In this document: positions 1 through 6,991 of the stretch, in pieces | Layout: every line of letters begins with the position of its first letter | How positions within the stretch are numbered: the first letter of the stretch is position 1 | Source: CAYVUM01 sp964619055 | GTDB lineage: Bacteria; Pseudomonadota; Alphaproteobacteria; Rhodospirillales; Defluviicoccaceae | NCBI GenBank assembly: GCA_964619055.1 | Contig: CAZUDB010000060.1 | Location: 1 to 19,426, forward strand | DNA: 19,426 bases | Direction: 5' to 3' | The notes under the pieces: model-generated | What the model was told of the DNA's origin: nothing | Database searches by the model: none | Seen by the model: only the letters and a program-made list of their open reading frames with translations | Made by a program: the position numbers and the translations under genes

Positions 1-391
1 TCCCGTCGGGCAGGGCGGTCATGTCCTCGAACCCGGCGCGCGCATCGAGCCCGAGCGTTGCCGCGAGGGCGAGACAGGGCCAGGCGCTCCGCCCGGCGCC
101 ATGCAGGAGAACCGGCGGCCCCCCGGCCGGCTCCGAGAGCCGGGCGAGCACCGCCCCGGCCTCTGCGAGCGCGGCCGCCGGCTCCGTGTCCGGCATTTCG
201 ACGAGGATCCTCACGCAGATCGCGGGATCGATTTCGGCGAGGTAGCGATCGGCGTCGGCGCGCGACCAGATCCCGGCTTCGACGGCCACCCCGAGCTCGG
301 CGAGGAGAGCGGCCACCTCCACGGCATCGGGCTCGACCAGATTGACCGAGGCATAATCGGGCCGCGTCCGCCAGCCGCTGATGTCGCCAGG
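1..391 (-). CDS. Fragment of a BKACE/DUF849 family beta-keto acid cleavage enzyme (both ends missing)
   Basis: The reading frame from 391 down to the window edge translates to a stretch that I recognise as the C-terminal half of the BKACE (DUF849, 3-keto-5-aminohexanoate cleavage) family. Family marks are WRTRPDYASVNL, a GVAVEAGIW strand, an ICVRILVEM strand, VLLHGAGRSAWP near the distal side, and GFEDMTALPDG running off the edge. BKACE enzymes are metal-dependent TIM barrels that condense a beta-keto acid with acetyl-CoA. The start of the gene is missing: upstream, the frame runs through a homopolymer into RecF sequence. The stop lies outside the window. The substrate cannot be told from this part. 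It looks at least as GC-rich as the rest of the left arm. It does not belong in the usual dnaA-dnaN-recF-gyrB order, so it was probably joined here artificially. Confidence 0.72.
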
Positions 392-407
392 CCCCCCCCC
401 CCCCCCC
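392..407. repeat. 16-base homopolymer (C on plus, G on minus) at the recF/BKACE junction
   Basis: Sixteen consecutive C on the plus strand, read as G on the coding strand of both flanking fragments. It encodes five glycines between the RecF part and the BKACE part. Its exact placement where one protein family ends and another begins suggests a poly-G read-end artefact that bridged two contigs. A natural slippery tract cannot be excluded from sequence alone. Confidence 0.9.
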
Positions 408-772
408 GTTGGCTTCCATACGCCGGTGCCGATGCCCACGGGGCTGCCGGCGACACGCCCGCGGGCAGCAATCGCCCATGGGGTAGGTGTGGGGGGGTGG
501 GCTTGTGTGGGGGCCGAAGCCGGCTCCACATCCACATCCACCGCCCGGCGATGGCCGATGTCCTCTAGCCGGGCCCGCTTGATACCACGTCCAGGTGCCA
601 ACAGGGACAGGGCCTCCAGCACGGTTGTCTTACCGACCCCGTTGGCGCCGGTGACGGCCACGGCGGCCGGACCGCCTGCTGGCCCTGTCGGCCCATGGGC
701 GAGCAGGTGTTCCTCAAGCCGCAGGCTGGGAAAACAGCGAACATCCGTGAGGACCAGGCGGTTGACGGCCAC
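408..772 (-). CDS. recF: RecF recombination mediator, N-terminal third only
   Basis: RecF is an SMC-like ATPase that helps load RecA at gaps during replication repair. The visible 122 residues begin VNRLVLTDVRCFPSL, the family's first beta strand. They contain the Walker A motif GANGVGKTTVLEALSLL, then RGIKRARLEDIGH, and end in WAIAARGRV...GIGTGVWKPT. The remaining two thirds of a protein of roughly 360-400 residues (signature motif, Walker B) are absent, because the frame passes through the poly-G run into a BKACE fragment. The start is uncertain. GTG at 772 matches the family start but has no Shine-Dalgarno sequence. The same frame is open back to a TAG at 1027-1025, with further GTG codons at 865 and 970, giving an Ala/Gly/Ser-rich extension. 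The position after dnaN is the standard dnaA-dnaN-recF order. Confidence 0.85.
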
Positions 773-1050
773 GCCCGAGCGGGCCGGGGCAGCCCCGGAT
801 CCAGCACTGGCAGCATCATCGCGTTTCGGGCTGGCGGGATCACCGTGGCCAAGGGACTGCGACACGATGCTGGGACGTGCCTGTTGCCCACCCCAGACAA
901 CGAACGCCGATAGACAGCGGGCAGCCGTGGCAGCGCTGCGCAGGAGCGAAGGATCGTCGAGCGTGATCACGGGTTCGCGCTCGTAGCTAAGATCGGACGA
1001 ACAAGCGGGAGCGGACGCCGTCGCCTAAGCCGGACCGGCCCCGGCGCGCC

Positions 1051-2169
1051 TCAAACACGCATCGGCATGAGGACGTAGATCGCGCTGCCATCTCCCGGTT
1101 CCTCGAGGATTGTGGGCGAAGCGGCATCGGCCAAGGAGAGCTGCGCCGACTCGCCTTCAATTTGCTCCGCAATATCCAGCAAATAGCGGGAATTGAAGCC
1201 GATTTCCAAATGATCGCCGTCATAGGTCGCCTCCAGCTCCTCCACGGCGCTGCCCTGCTCCGGGCTAGTGGCGGAGAGGACCAGGGTGCCGTTCTCGATC
1301 ATGATCTTGACGGCGCGGGACTTCTCGCTGGAGATGGCGGACACGCGATCGACGGCCTCGTAAAACTTGCGGCAGTCCACCTGCAGGCGCTTGTCATTGT
1401 GGCGCGGGATGACGCGCTCATAGTCGGGGAACGTGCCATCGATCAGCTTGGAGGTGAGCACGGCGGAGGCGAACTGGAAACGGATTTTGGTCTCCGAGAG
1501 TTGGACCTCGATGTCGTCCGAAACCTCGTCGATGAGACGGCGAAACTCGGCCACCGTCTTGCGCGGCACGATCACGCCCGGCATGCCGGCCGCTCCTTCC
1601 GGCAGCGGCAGATCGAAGCGGGCCAGGCGATGGCCGTCCGTCGCTACCGCGCGCAACATGGACACACCATCCAGGTCGGCGGCGTGCAAGTAGATGCCGT
1701 TCAGGTAGTAGCGCGTCTCCTCCGTGGAGATGGCGAAGCGGGTGCGGTCCACCAGGCTCCGTAGATCGCTGGCGGCAAGCCGGAAGCGATGGCCGGTCTC
1801 CCCCGCCGCCATGACAGGAAAATCGGAGACGGGCAGGCAGGGCAGCGTGAACCGCGAGCGTCCGCTTGCCATTTTGAGTGCGTCGGCATCGCCGGCCTGC
1901 TCGACCAGGATCTCGGCACCATCGGGAAGCTTTCGGACGATGTCGTAGAGTGTGTGAGCCTGGACGGTGGTCGACCCCGTCATCGTGACGCCAGCGGTCA
2001 CGAGTTCAACGACCTCAAGATCCATGTCAGTTGCGGTGATGCGTAACCCGTCAGCCTCGGCATCCATTCGGATGTTGCTGAGAATCGCAATGGTGTTGCG
2101 GCGCTCAACCACGCTTTGAACATGGCCGAGGGTCTTCAAGAGAGCCGCCCGTTCAATGCTGAATTTCAT
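1051..2169 (-). CDS. dnaN: DNA polymerase III beta subunit (sliding clamp)
   Basis: A complete 372-residue beta clamp, the normal length. The homodimeric ring encircles DNA, tethers DNA polymerase III, and serves as docking platform for repair polymerases, MutS and Hda. Recognisable features are the start MKFSIERAALLKTL, the stretch VVERRNTIAILSNI, the middle-domain segment TRYYLNGIYLH with ATDGHRLA, the third-domain segment FPDYERVIP, and the C-terminus YVLMPMRV, which resembles the conserved end (usually PMRL/V) that closes the clamp. It lies 335 nt downstream of dnaA and just before recF on the same strand. The large spacing suggests it can be transcribed from its own promoter as well as from dnaA. 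GGGAAAC lies just before the ATG and may act as a weak ribosome binding site. Confidence 0.97.
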   Translation of the reverse strand: MKFSIERAALLKTLGHVQSVVERRNTIAILSNIRMDAEADGLRITATDMDLEVVELVTAGVTMTGSTTVQAHTLYDIVRKLPDGAEILVEQAGDADALKMASGRSRFTLPCLPVSDFPVMAAGETGHRFRLAASDLRSLVDRTRFAISTEETRYYLNGIYLHAADLDGVSMLRAVATDGHRLARFDLPLPEGAAGMPGVIVPRKTVAEFRRLIDEVSDDIEVQLSETKIRFQFASAVLTSKLIDGTFPDYERVIPRHNDKRLQVDCRKFYEAVDRVSAISSEKSRAVKIMIENGTLVLSATSPEQGSAVEELEATYDGDHLEIGFNSRYLLDIAEQIEGESAQLSLADAASPTILEEPGDGSAIYVLMPMRV

Positions 2170-2504
2170 CGTTTCCCAGTGTCGTGAAGTCCTAAGATCT
2201 TATCAAACCGAGGTCGATTGGACCTAGCGGCGTCAATGGCCGCGCGGCTCTTGGCGACGACATCGTCTGGTCTTTAGGCGGGAACAGGGAGAACCGTCAG
2301 CCGGCGAAACCAGTACGCAATTATACCAGAGAACGCGGAAAAGCGAACGAGTTTCCATGGCGTTGACGTTGGGAGCCAGCGCGCCACGAGCAGTCGTCCG
2401 CCCCCGCCAAGGATGTCATTGCAGGTGCCGAAGCCCGAACCGACACCACCCCAACCGGCACCACACCCGGCCGGACCGCGTGGGATGAAAGCCGTGATCG
2501 AACC
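2170..2504. other. dnaA-dnaN intergenic region, no gene seen
   Basis: 335 nt between the dnaA stop and the dnaN start. I found no credible ORF. An inverted repeat pairs 2424-2430 with 2456-2462 (GGTGCCG/CGGCACC, 25-nt loop) and might form a hairpin after dnaA, but there is no U tract. Near dnaN the minus strand has a TAAGAT that could be a -10 element, without a convincing -35. No match to the DnaA box TTATCCACA was seen. Confidence 0.6.
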
Positions 2505-3965
2505 TTAGCTCTCCAGCATGCGGCGCAAGAGCTCCACATCCTCACCAAAGGCGCTGTCGCGGGCAATCAGCTCCTCCACCTTCTTGACCGCATGCATGAC
2601 CGTGGTGTGGTCACGGCCGCCAAACTTGCGTCCGATCTCCGGCAGCGAACGAGCTGTGAGTTGCTTGGCCAGATACATGGCCACCTGGCGCGGTCTCGAC
2701 ACCGCCCGAGCCCGCCGTGGAGAGTGCATGTCGGCAACCCGAACGTTGAAGTGGGTCGCTACCTGCTTTTGGATTTCGTCGATGGTAATCCGGCGATCGT
2801 TGGCCCGCAGCAGATCCTGCAGAACCTCTTGCGTGGACTCCAGCGTGATGTCGCGACCGACCAGCTGGGCATGAGCAACGACCCTGTTGAGCGCGCCCTC
2901 GAGCTCGCGGACGTTCGCGGTGATCCGGTGGGCGAGAAATTCCATGACTTTGCGCGGAACCTCAACGCCAATCTGTTCCGCCTTAGCCTGCAGAATGCCG
3001 AGGCGAAGCTCATAGGTCGTGGCATGAATATCGGCCACCAATCCGCAATTCAGGCGGGACTTGAGGCGCTCCTGAATGCCCTCAAGGTCACTCGGCGACT
3101 TGTCCGCCGACAAGACGATCTGGCGGCCCTGATCGACCAGCGCGTTAAAGGTGTGAAAGAACTCCTCCTGGGTGGATTCCTTGCCGCTGATGAACTGCAC
3201 GTCGTCAATCATCAAGACATCCACCGAGCGGAACTGCTCCTTGAAATCAACCGTGTTTTGTTCGCGCAGCGCCCGAATGAAACGGTACATGAACTTCTCT
3301 GCCGAAAGGTACACCACCGAGCGGCGCGGCTCCTGGGTGCGGATCGCCCAGGCGATGGCGTGGAGCAGATGAGTCTTGCCGAGCCCGACGCCGCTGTACA
3401 GGAACAACGGGTTAAACGGCGGCCGCTCGGCCGAGGCCACCCGACGAGCAGCGGCGTACGCAAACTCGTTGGGCTTGCCGACGACAAACTGATCGAAGGT
3501 GAAACGGGTATCCAGCGGCGCGCCGATTTCCTCCGCCAGTTCGGCGACGGACTGCGGCGCAGCGGATACATCGGACCTGGCATGCAGCGGGGCGAGCGTC
3601 GCGCCATTGCCGCGGGCGCAATGCCCGTTCCCGAGCCCATTCCCGGACGCATCCGACGGCGCGAGCGCGCTCAGGTTCCCCTCAGAGGCATCGTCCAGAT
3701 CGCCGACGACGACGATATCTATGCGCTCCACGTCGGGGTTTTCGCCCCCCCAGAGTGCGCGCATCCGGTCTGCGTAATGGGCCATCACCCAATCGCGCAT
3801 AAATCGGGTAGGCGCTGCCATGGTTAGCAACCCACCTTGAACACCGTCGATGCGCATTGGTTTCAGCCAACTTTGATAAGCCGCTTCTCCAATTTCGCTG
3901 CGCAAAAGCCCGCTAACCCGCACCCACTGCCCATCGAGTGGAGTTCGATCCTCACCACCGATCAT
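2505..3965 (-). CDS. dnaA: Chromosomal replication initiator DnaA
   Basis: DnaA binds origin DnaA boxes, oligomerises with ATP and opens the duplex; it is also a transcription factor. I start it at the ATG at 3965 (486 residues), which places domain I (EAAYQSWLKPMRI, about residues 28-40) close to the N-terminus as in relatives. AGGATGGGG lies a little upstream. The frame stays open upstream to 4484, but that part has no family resemblance. A Gly/Asn/Ala-rich linker spans about 92-135. The AAA+ domain has Walker A GVGLGKTHLL (192-201), Walker B VLMIDD (250-255) and sensor 1 VLSADKSP. The C-terminal DNA-binding domain carries the signature GRDHTTVMHAVKKVEEL (450-466). The box usually read SRxxWGL is SRLNCGL here, a small deviation. 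It is complete and probably functional. Confidence 0.97.
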   Translation of the reverse strand: MIGGEDRTPLDGQWVRVSGLLRSEIGEAAYQSWLKPMRIDGVQGGLLTMAAPTRFMRDWVMAHYADRMRALWGGENPDVERIDIVVVGDLDDASEGNLSALAPSDASGNGLGNGHCARGNGATLAPLHARSDVSAAPQSVAELAEEIGAPLDTRFTFDQFVVGKPNEFAYAAARRVASAERPPFNPLFLYSGVGLGKTHLLHAIAWAIRTQEPRRSVVYLSAEKFMYRFIRALREQNTVDFKEQFRSVDVLMIDDVQFISGKESTQEEFFHTFNALVDQGRQIVLSADKSPSDLEGIQERLKSRLNCGLVADIHATTYELRLGILQAKAEQIGVEVPRKVMEFLAHRITANVRELEGALNRVVAHAQLVGRDITLESTQEVLQDLLRANDRRITIDEIQKQVATHFNVRVADMHSPRRARAVSRPRQVAMYLAKQLTARSLPEIGRKFGGRDHTTVMHAVKKVEELIARDSAFGEDVELLRRMLES

Positions 3966-4163
3966 TACAAAGCCGCCCCATCCTAGACCTTGACCCCAAA
4001 TCTCGTCTCCGCCGCCGGGTAGATCTTGCCGTTCCATCGCACAGGCCATGGGGTTTCGGGGCTCATACCGCCATCGCGGGCCGTACCGACGGCCCTCCAA
4101 CCCGGGACACTCAGCCCCCCCTTGCGCGCTCGACAAATATCCCCGCAGCCGGCTCGGCCCACT

Positions 4164-4195
4164 GACCGACGGACCATGACCAATGACCATCGACC
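4164..4195. repeat. Short array of five GACC units with 6-8 nt spacing
   Basis: GACC begins at 4164, 4172, 4178, 4185 and 4192, with the core TGACCAATGACCATCGACC. On the dnaA coding strand this reads as repeated GGTCAT/GGTCCG units. Spacing is under one helical turn, unlike typical operator arrays, so it may be chance or a degenerate protein-binding site upstream of dnaA. Confidence 0.35.
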
Positions 4196-4313
4196 TGCCT
4201 GAACTCAGCGGACCTGGACCATACGTCCCGGAGACGACCACACCGTGTGACAGACCAGTGAGGCGCTTTTCCGCCGCACGAAGCGGGTGAACGCTCAGGC
4301 CGCCACGTCGTGG

Positions 4314-4341
4314 AGAATAGCCCATTTGGGTATAACGACAA
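4314..4341 (-). promoter_or_regulatory. Possible sigma-70-type promoter for dnaA
   Basis: The minus strand has TTGTCG (4341-4336), a 16-nt spacer, and TATTCT (4319-4314). This gives a leader of about 340 nt before the dnaA ATG at 3965. Both boxes deviate from consensus, so this is only a suggestion. Confidence 0.3.
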
Positions 4342-4720
4342 CCCAAAAAGTCCCGCGCGAAAATAATTTTTATTCGGGAGCGAGAAAAAAAGGTCGACGC
4401 AAGACACAACAAATCTTTGGCAAGCACCCCAAATACTGCAATACGGCCCAGACAGAGCATTCGCCGTGGCGACCATTTTTTCAACGATCCCTGCGTTACT
4501 TGACGGTAGGGCGACCTTTTTTATTTGCCTTGCCCCAACAGCCTTTCAACGTAATTCGCGTCTGTTATGCGTTCAACGAGATCGAAAGCGGAACACTCAA
4601 CAACTTTGTCTTGACAGACGCGACATCCTTTTTAGTTCATTGGAAACTCATATATTTTTGTCCGGATCGTTTACAAAGCCCCTTTATTGGCCTGAATTGT
4701 TCTATTCAAGCCAAACTGTC

Positions 4721-4747
4721 GCACCGCGCCCCGACCGGGCGCGGTGC
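4721..4747 (-). terminator. Terminator hairpin after rpsT
   Basis: Perfect inverted repeat GCACCGCGCCC / GGGCGCGGTGC, with an 11-bp stem and a 5-nt loop, starting four bases past the rpsT stop codon. The minus-strand sequence after it (GACAGTTTGG) has only a poor U tract, so termination may be partial. It also separates the ribosomal gene from the dnaA regulatory region. Confidence 0.75.
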
Positions 4748-4751
4748 CTAG

Positions 4752-5024
4752 CTAGTCGCCGGTGGGTAAGGCCTTGATACGCGCCGACAGGCGAGACAGC
4801 TTGCGGGCCACCCGGTTGCGGTGGACCACACCCTTGTTCACGCCACTCTGCAGCACAGGTTGCGCTTCGCGAAACGCGGACGATGCCGCATCGCGATTGC
4901 CCGATGAGATGGCCGTTTCGACCTTGCGGAGATACGTGCGGATCCGCTGGACGCGCATCCGGTTGACCATGGTTCGCTTACGAACTTGTCGAATTCGCTT
5001 CTTCGCCGAAGCGTGATGAGCCAT
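4752..5024 (-). CDS. rpsT: 30S ribosomal protein S20
   Basis: Complete 90-residue bS20, the usual length. It binds 16S rRNA early in 30S assembly. Family marks are the start MAHHASAKKRIRQVRKRTMVN, the basic helical body with RMRVQRIRTYLRKVE, and the C-terminal segment GVVHRNRVARKLSRLSARIKAL. A good Shine-Dalgarno sequence, AGGTGA, lies a few bases before the ATG. It is flanked by its own promoter (5063-5091) and a strong hairpin (4721-4747), so it is probably a single-gene unit. rpsT next to dnaA is common in alphaproteobacteria. Confidence 0.97.
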   Translation of the reverse strand: MAHHASAKKRIRQVRKRTMVNRMRVQRIRTYLRKVETAISSGNRDAASSAFREAQPVLQSGVNKGVVHRNRVARKLSRLSARIKALPTGD

Positions 5025-5062
5025 CTGTCACCTGCTTGAAACCTATTTAGACCGATCCGAGT

Positions 5063-5091
5063 TTTTTAGCGCAGCCAGACCGATCGGTCAA
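5063..5091 (-). promoter_or_regulatory. Predicted sigma-70-type promoter for rpsT
   Basis: The minus strand has TTGACC (5091-5086), a 17-nt spacer, and TAAAAA (5068-5063), about 40 nt before the rpsT start. The -35 box overlaps a perfect 10-bp palindrome ACCGATCGGT (5079-5088). A related GACCGATC occurs at 5050-5057, so a regulator might also bind here. Confidence 0.55.
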
Positions 5092-5112
5092 CGCCGACTC
5101 GACGCCCGTTGC

Positions 5113-5136
5113 GCAGGGCCGCCAACGCGGCCCTGC
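5113..5136 (-). terminator. Hairpin after the enoyl-CoA hydratase gene
   Basis: GCAGGGCCGC / GCGGCCCTGC, a perfect 10-bp stem with a 4-nt loop, 14 nt past the stop codon of the upstream gene. There is no U tract on the minus strand. It probably ends or attenuates transcription before the rpsT promoter. Confidence 0.6.
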
Positions 5137-5150
5137 CTTTCCCTGAAAGA

Positions 5151-5927
5151 TCAACGGTTTTGCCATGTCGGTTTGCGCTTTTCGGCAAACGCGTTCATGC
5201 CCTCTTTTTGGTCCAAGGTGGCGAACGTGGCATGGAACATTCGCCGCTCAAAGCGAATGCCCTCGCTCAAGGTCAGCTCGAAGGCCCGGTTCACGGCCTC
5301 TTTGGCAAGCATGGCGATGGGGCGAGACATGCTGGCGATCTTGGTCGCCGCCTTCATGGTCTCATCCATCAGTTGATCGGCCGGTACAACGCGCGCCACG
5401 AGCCCGGCGCGCTCGGCCTCGTCGGCTTTCATCCGGCGTCCGGTCAAGTTCAGATCCATGGCCTTTGACTTGCCGACGGCTCGCGTCAGACGCTGGGTCC
5501 CGCCGAGACCGGGGATCGTCGCGATGGTAATTTCCGGCTGGCCGAACTCCGCCGTGTCGGCGGCAATGATCATATCGCACATCATCGCCAACTCGCAGCC
5601 GCCGCCCAAGGCGAAGCCGGCCACGGCTGCGATCGTCGGCTTGCGAGCGGCGGCGACCCGCTCCCATCCGGGTGTCAGGAAGTTCTCCGTGTAGCAGTCC
5701 ATGAAGGTCTTATCCTTCATCTGCTTGATATCGGCGCCGGCGGCAAAGGCCTTGTCGCCGCCCGTGACGACGATGCAGCCGACGGTGTCGTCCGCCTCGA
5801 AGGCGTCGACGGCCGCGGCCACCTCGCTCATCAACTCGGCGTTGAGCGCATTCAGAGCCTTCGGACGGTTCAGCGTGATGACGCCGACGCCGTCTTTCGT
5901 CTCAGCAATGATGAATTCGTAGGCCAT
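5151..5927 (-). CDS. Enoyl-CoA hydratase (crotonase family)
   Basis: A 258-residue protein of normal length for the soluble enoyl-CoA hydratase of fatty acid beta-oxidation, which adds water to trans-2-enoyl-CoA. The oxyanion-hole segment FAAGADIKQM is at 61-70. Both catalytic glutamates appear present: E112 in GGGCELAMMCD and E132 in GQPEITIATIPGLGGTQR. These match Glu144 and Glu164 of the rat mitochondrial enzyme. The C-terminus FAEKRKPTWQNR is also typical. A strong ribosome binding site (GGGGAGAGGAAAGC) precedes the ATG. It lies 126 nt downstream of mutM on the same strand and could be co-transcribed. Exact chain-length preference cannot be read from sequence, so I give no specific symbol. 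Confidence 0.93.
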   Translation of the reverse strand: MAYEFIIAETKDGVGVITLNRPKALNALNAELMSEVAAAVDAFEADDTVGCIVVTGGDKAFAAGADIKQMKDKTFMDCYTENFLTPGWERVAAARKPTIAAVAGFALGGGCELAMMCDMIIAADTAEFGQPEITIATIPGLGGTQRLTRAVGKSKAMDLNLTGRRMKADEAERAGLVARVVPADQLMDETMKAATKIASMSRPIAMLAKEAVNRAFELTLSEGIRFERRMFHATFATLDQKEGMNAFAEKRKPTWQNR

Positions 5928-6053
5928 GCTTTCCTCTCCCCTGGTTTCCTTGGTCTGAACGCGGCGGTTAGCGCCGTGTCACGGATGAGGCGTTGCGCGA
6001 ACGGACCGGCTGGTGCGGACACTGTCCAGGCTCCGGCTTCGCTGGTGGCTACT

Positions 6054-6911
6054 CTAGCGCTGACGGCGCGGACAATGGAAGGTCGAGCGGCCCGTCTGAA
6101 CCATCCGCTGCACCCCGCCCGTCTTCGCCACGTCGCATGTGCATCCGGGACAGGCTTCACCGGCCCGGCCGTAAACGGCGAACCCATCCTGAAACGTTCC
6201 CACCTCGCCCGATGGGCGTCGATGATCTCGCAAGCTGGAACCGCCCTCCGCAATGGCCTCGTTCAACACCGCCTTAATGGCCGCAACCAGCCGGTCCAGG
6301 TGGCGGCCACGCACCGCGCCGGCTTCCCGGGACGGTGACAGCCTGGCGCGAAACAAGCTTTCGCAGACGTAAATGTTGCCGAGACCCGCGACCACGCGCT
6401 GGTCGAGCAGGCAAGCCTTGATGGAGGCGGTGCGCCCAGCGAGGCAACGGGCCAGATGGGTTGGGTCGAACGCCGGCGTCAGAGGCTCCGGCCCCAGGCG
6501 CGCCAACATCGAGTGGGCGGCCAGCTCAGGACCAGGACACAGGTCCATAAAGCCGAACCGTCGCGGATCGCGAAAACGCACACACCAACCGTCGTCCGTC
6601 GACACTTCCACATGATCGTGGAGCTCGGCCGGTGGTACGGCGAGCGTACCGGCCGCACCGTCGTGGGCGTGAAAACGCCCGGACATACCGAGATGGGCGA
6701 TCCAGACCATCTCGCCCTCCAGCCGGATCAGGAGAAACTTGCCGCGCCGGTCCACGTCCAGAACCAGGCGTCCCCGCAATGCCCGCACGAACCCGACGGG
6801 CAGCGGAAAGCGCAGATCCGGGCGATGCGCCTTGACGTGAACAAGGCGGCGGCCCCTGAGGATGGGCTCCAGGCCACGCCGCACCGTCTCCACCTCCGGC
6901 AACTCGGGCAT
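6054..6911 (-). CDS. mutM: Formamidopyrimidine-DNA glycosylase with an altered zinc finger
   Basis: MutM/Fpg removes 8-oxoguanine and formamidopyrimidines and cuts the strand by beta,delta-elimination. The 285-residue protein begins MPELPEVETVRRGL, with catalytic Pro2 and Glu3. It also has Lys58 (RRGKFLL), Asn179 (GLGNIYVCE) and Arg275 (TGRSTF). The C-terminal zinc finger is odd. Cysteines 254, 257, 259 and 280 are present, but the last ligand is Arg283 (CPRRQR instead of the usual CPxCQ). About four extra residues (DVAK) lie between the cysteine pairs. The Arg codon CGC is one transition from TGC. Zinc binding, and so lesion DNA binding, may be weakened, or another cysteine may substitute. 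It is divergently arranged with ubiE across 80 nt. The start is fixed by the required N-terminal Met-Pro. Confidence 0.95.
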   Translation of the reverse strand: MPELPEVETVRRGLEPILRGRRLVHVKAHRPDLRFPLPVGFVRALRGRLVLDVDRRGKFLLIRLEGEMVWIAHLGMSGRFHAHDGAAGTLAVPPAELHDHVEVSTDDGWCVRFRDPRRFGFMDLCPGPELAAHSMLARLGPEPLTPAFDPTHLARCLAGRTASIKACLLDQRVVAGLGNIYVCESLFRARLSPSREAGAVRGRHLDRLVAAIKAVLNEAIAEGGSSLRDHRRPSGEVGTFQDGFAVYGRAGEACPGCTCDVAKTGGVQRMVQTGRSTFHCPRRQR

Positions 6912-6991
6912 GTAATCGCGATCTCCTTTCCAGGGTCACCGGCGTTGAAGGGCGCCACCTCGACCTCTGGCGCCGGCCAAAGCGTTCCAGT

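Larger units (their letters stand above)
3966..4720. promoter_or_regulatory. Long non-coding, AT-rich region upstream of dnaA
   Basis: 755 nt between the DnaA start and the rpsT terminator hairpin, with no credible gene. The half near dnaA is GC-rich; 4320-4720 is clearly AT-rich with several A and T runs. I saw no DnaA box (TTATCCACA) with fewer than about three mismatches, so origin function is not supported. Two weak promoter-like pairs face dnaA: TTGTCG/TATTCT (listed separately) and TTGTAA (4676-4671)/TATATG (4654-4649) with a 16-nt spacer. The latter would give a leader of almost 700 nt. Confidence 0.5.

Noticed and set aside
101..568. Plus-strand ORFs over the left edge
   Set aside because: They are antisense to recognisable RecF and BKACE coding frames and have Arg/Pro-rich, low-complexity translations.
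2592..3827. 411-codon plus-strand ORF opposite dnaA
   Set aside because: It mirrors the dnaA coding frame and its translation matches no family. Long antisense frames are expected in GC-rich genes.
3966..4484. In-frame upstream extension of dnaA that would make a 659-residue protein
   Set aside because: The extra 173 residues show no DnaA similarity and cover AT-rich regulatory-looking sequence. The ATG at 3965 gives the usual length with domain I near the N-terminus.
3966..4720. oriC at the dnaA upstream region
   Set aside because: AT-rich, but no convincing DnaA boxes were found. In many alphaproteobacteria the origin is not beside dnaA.
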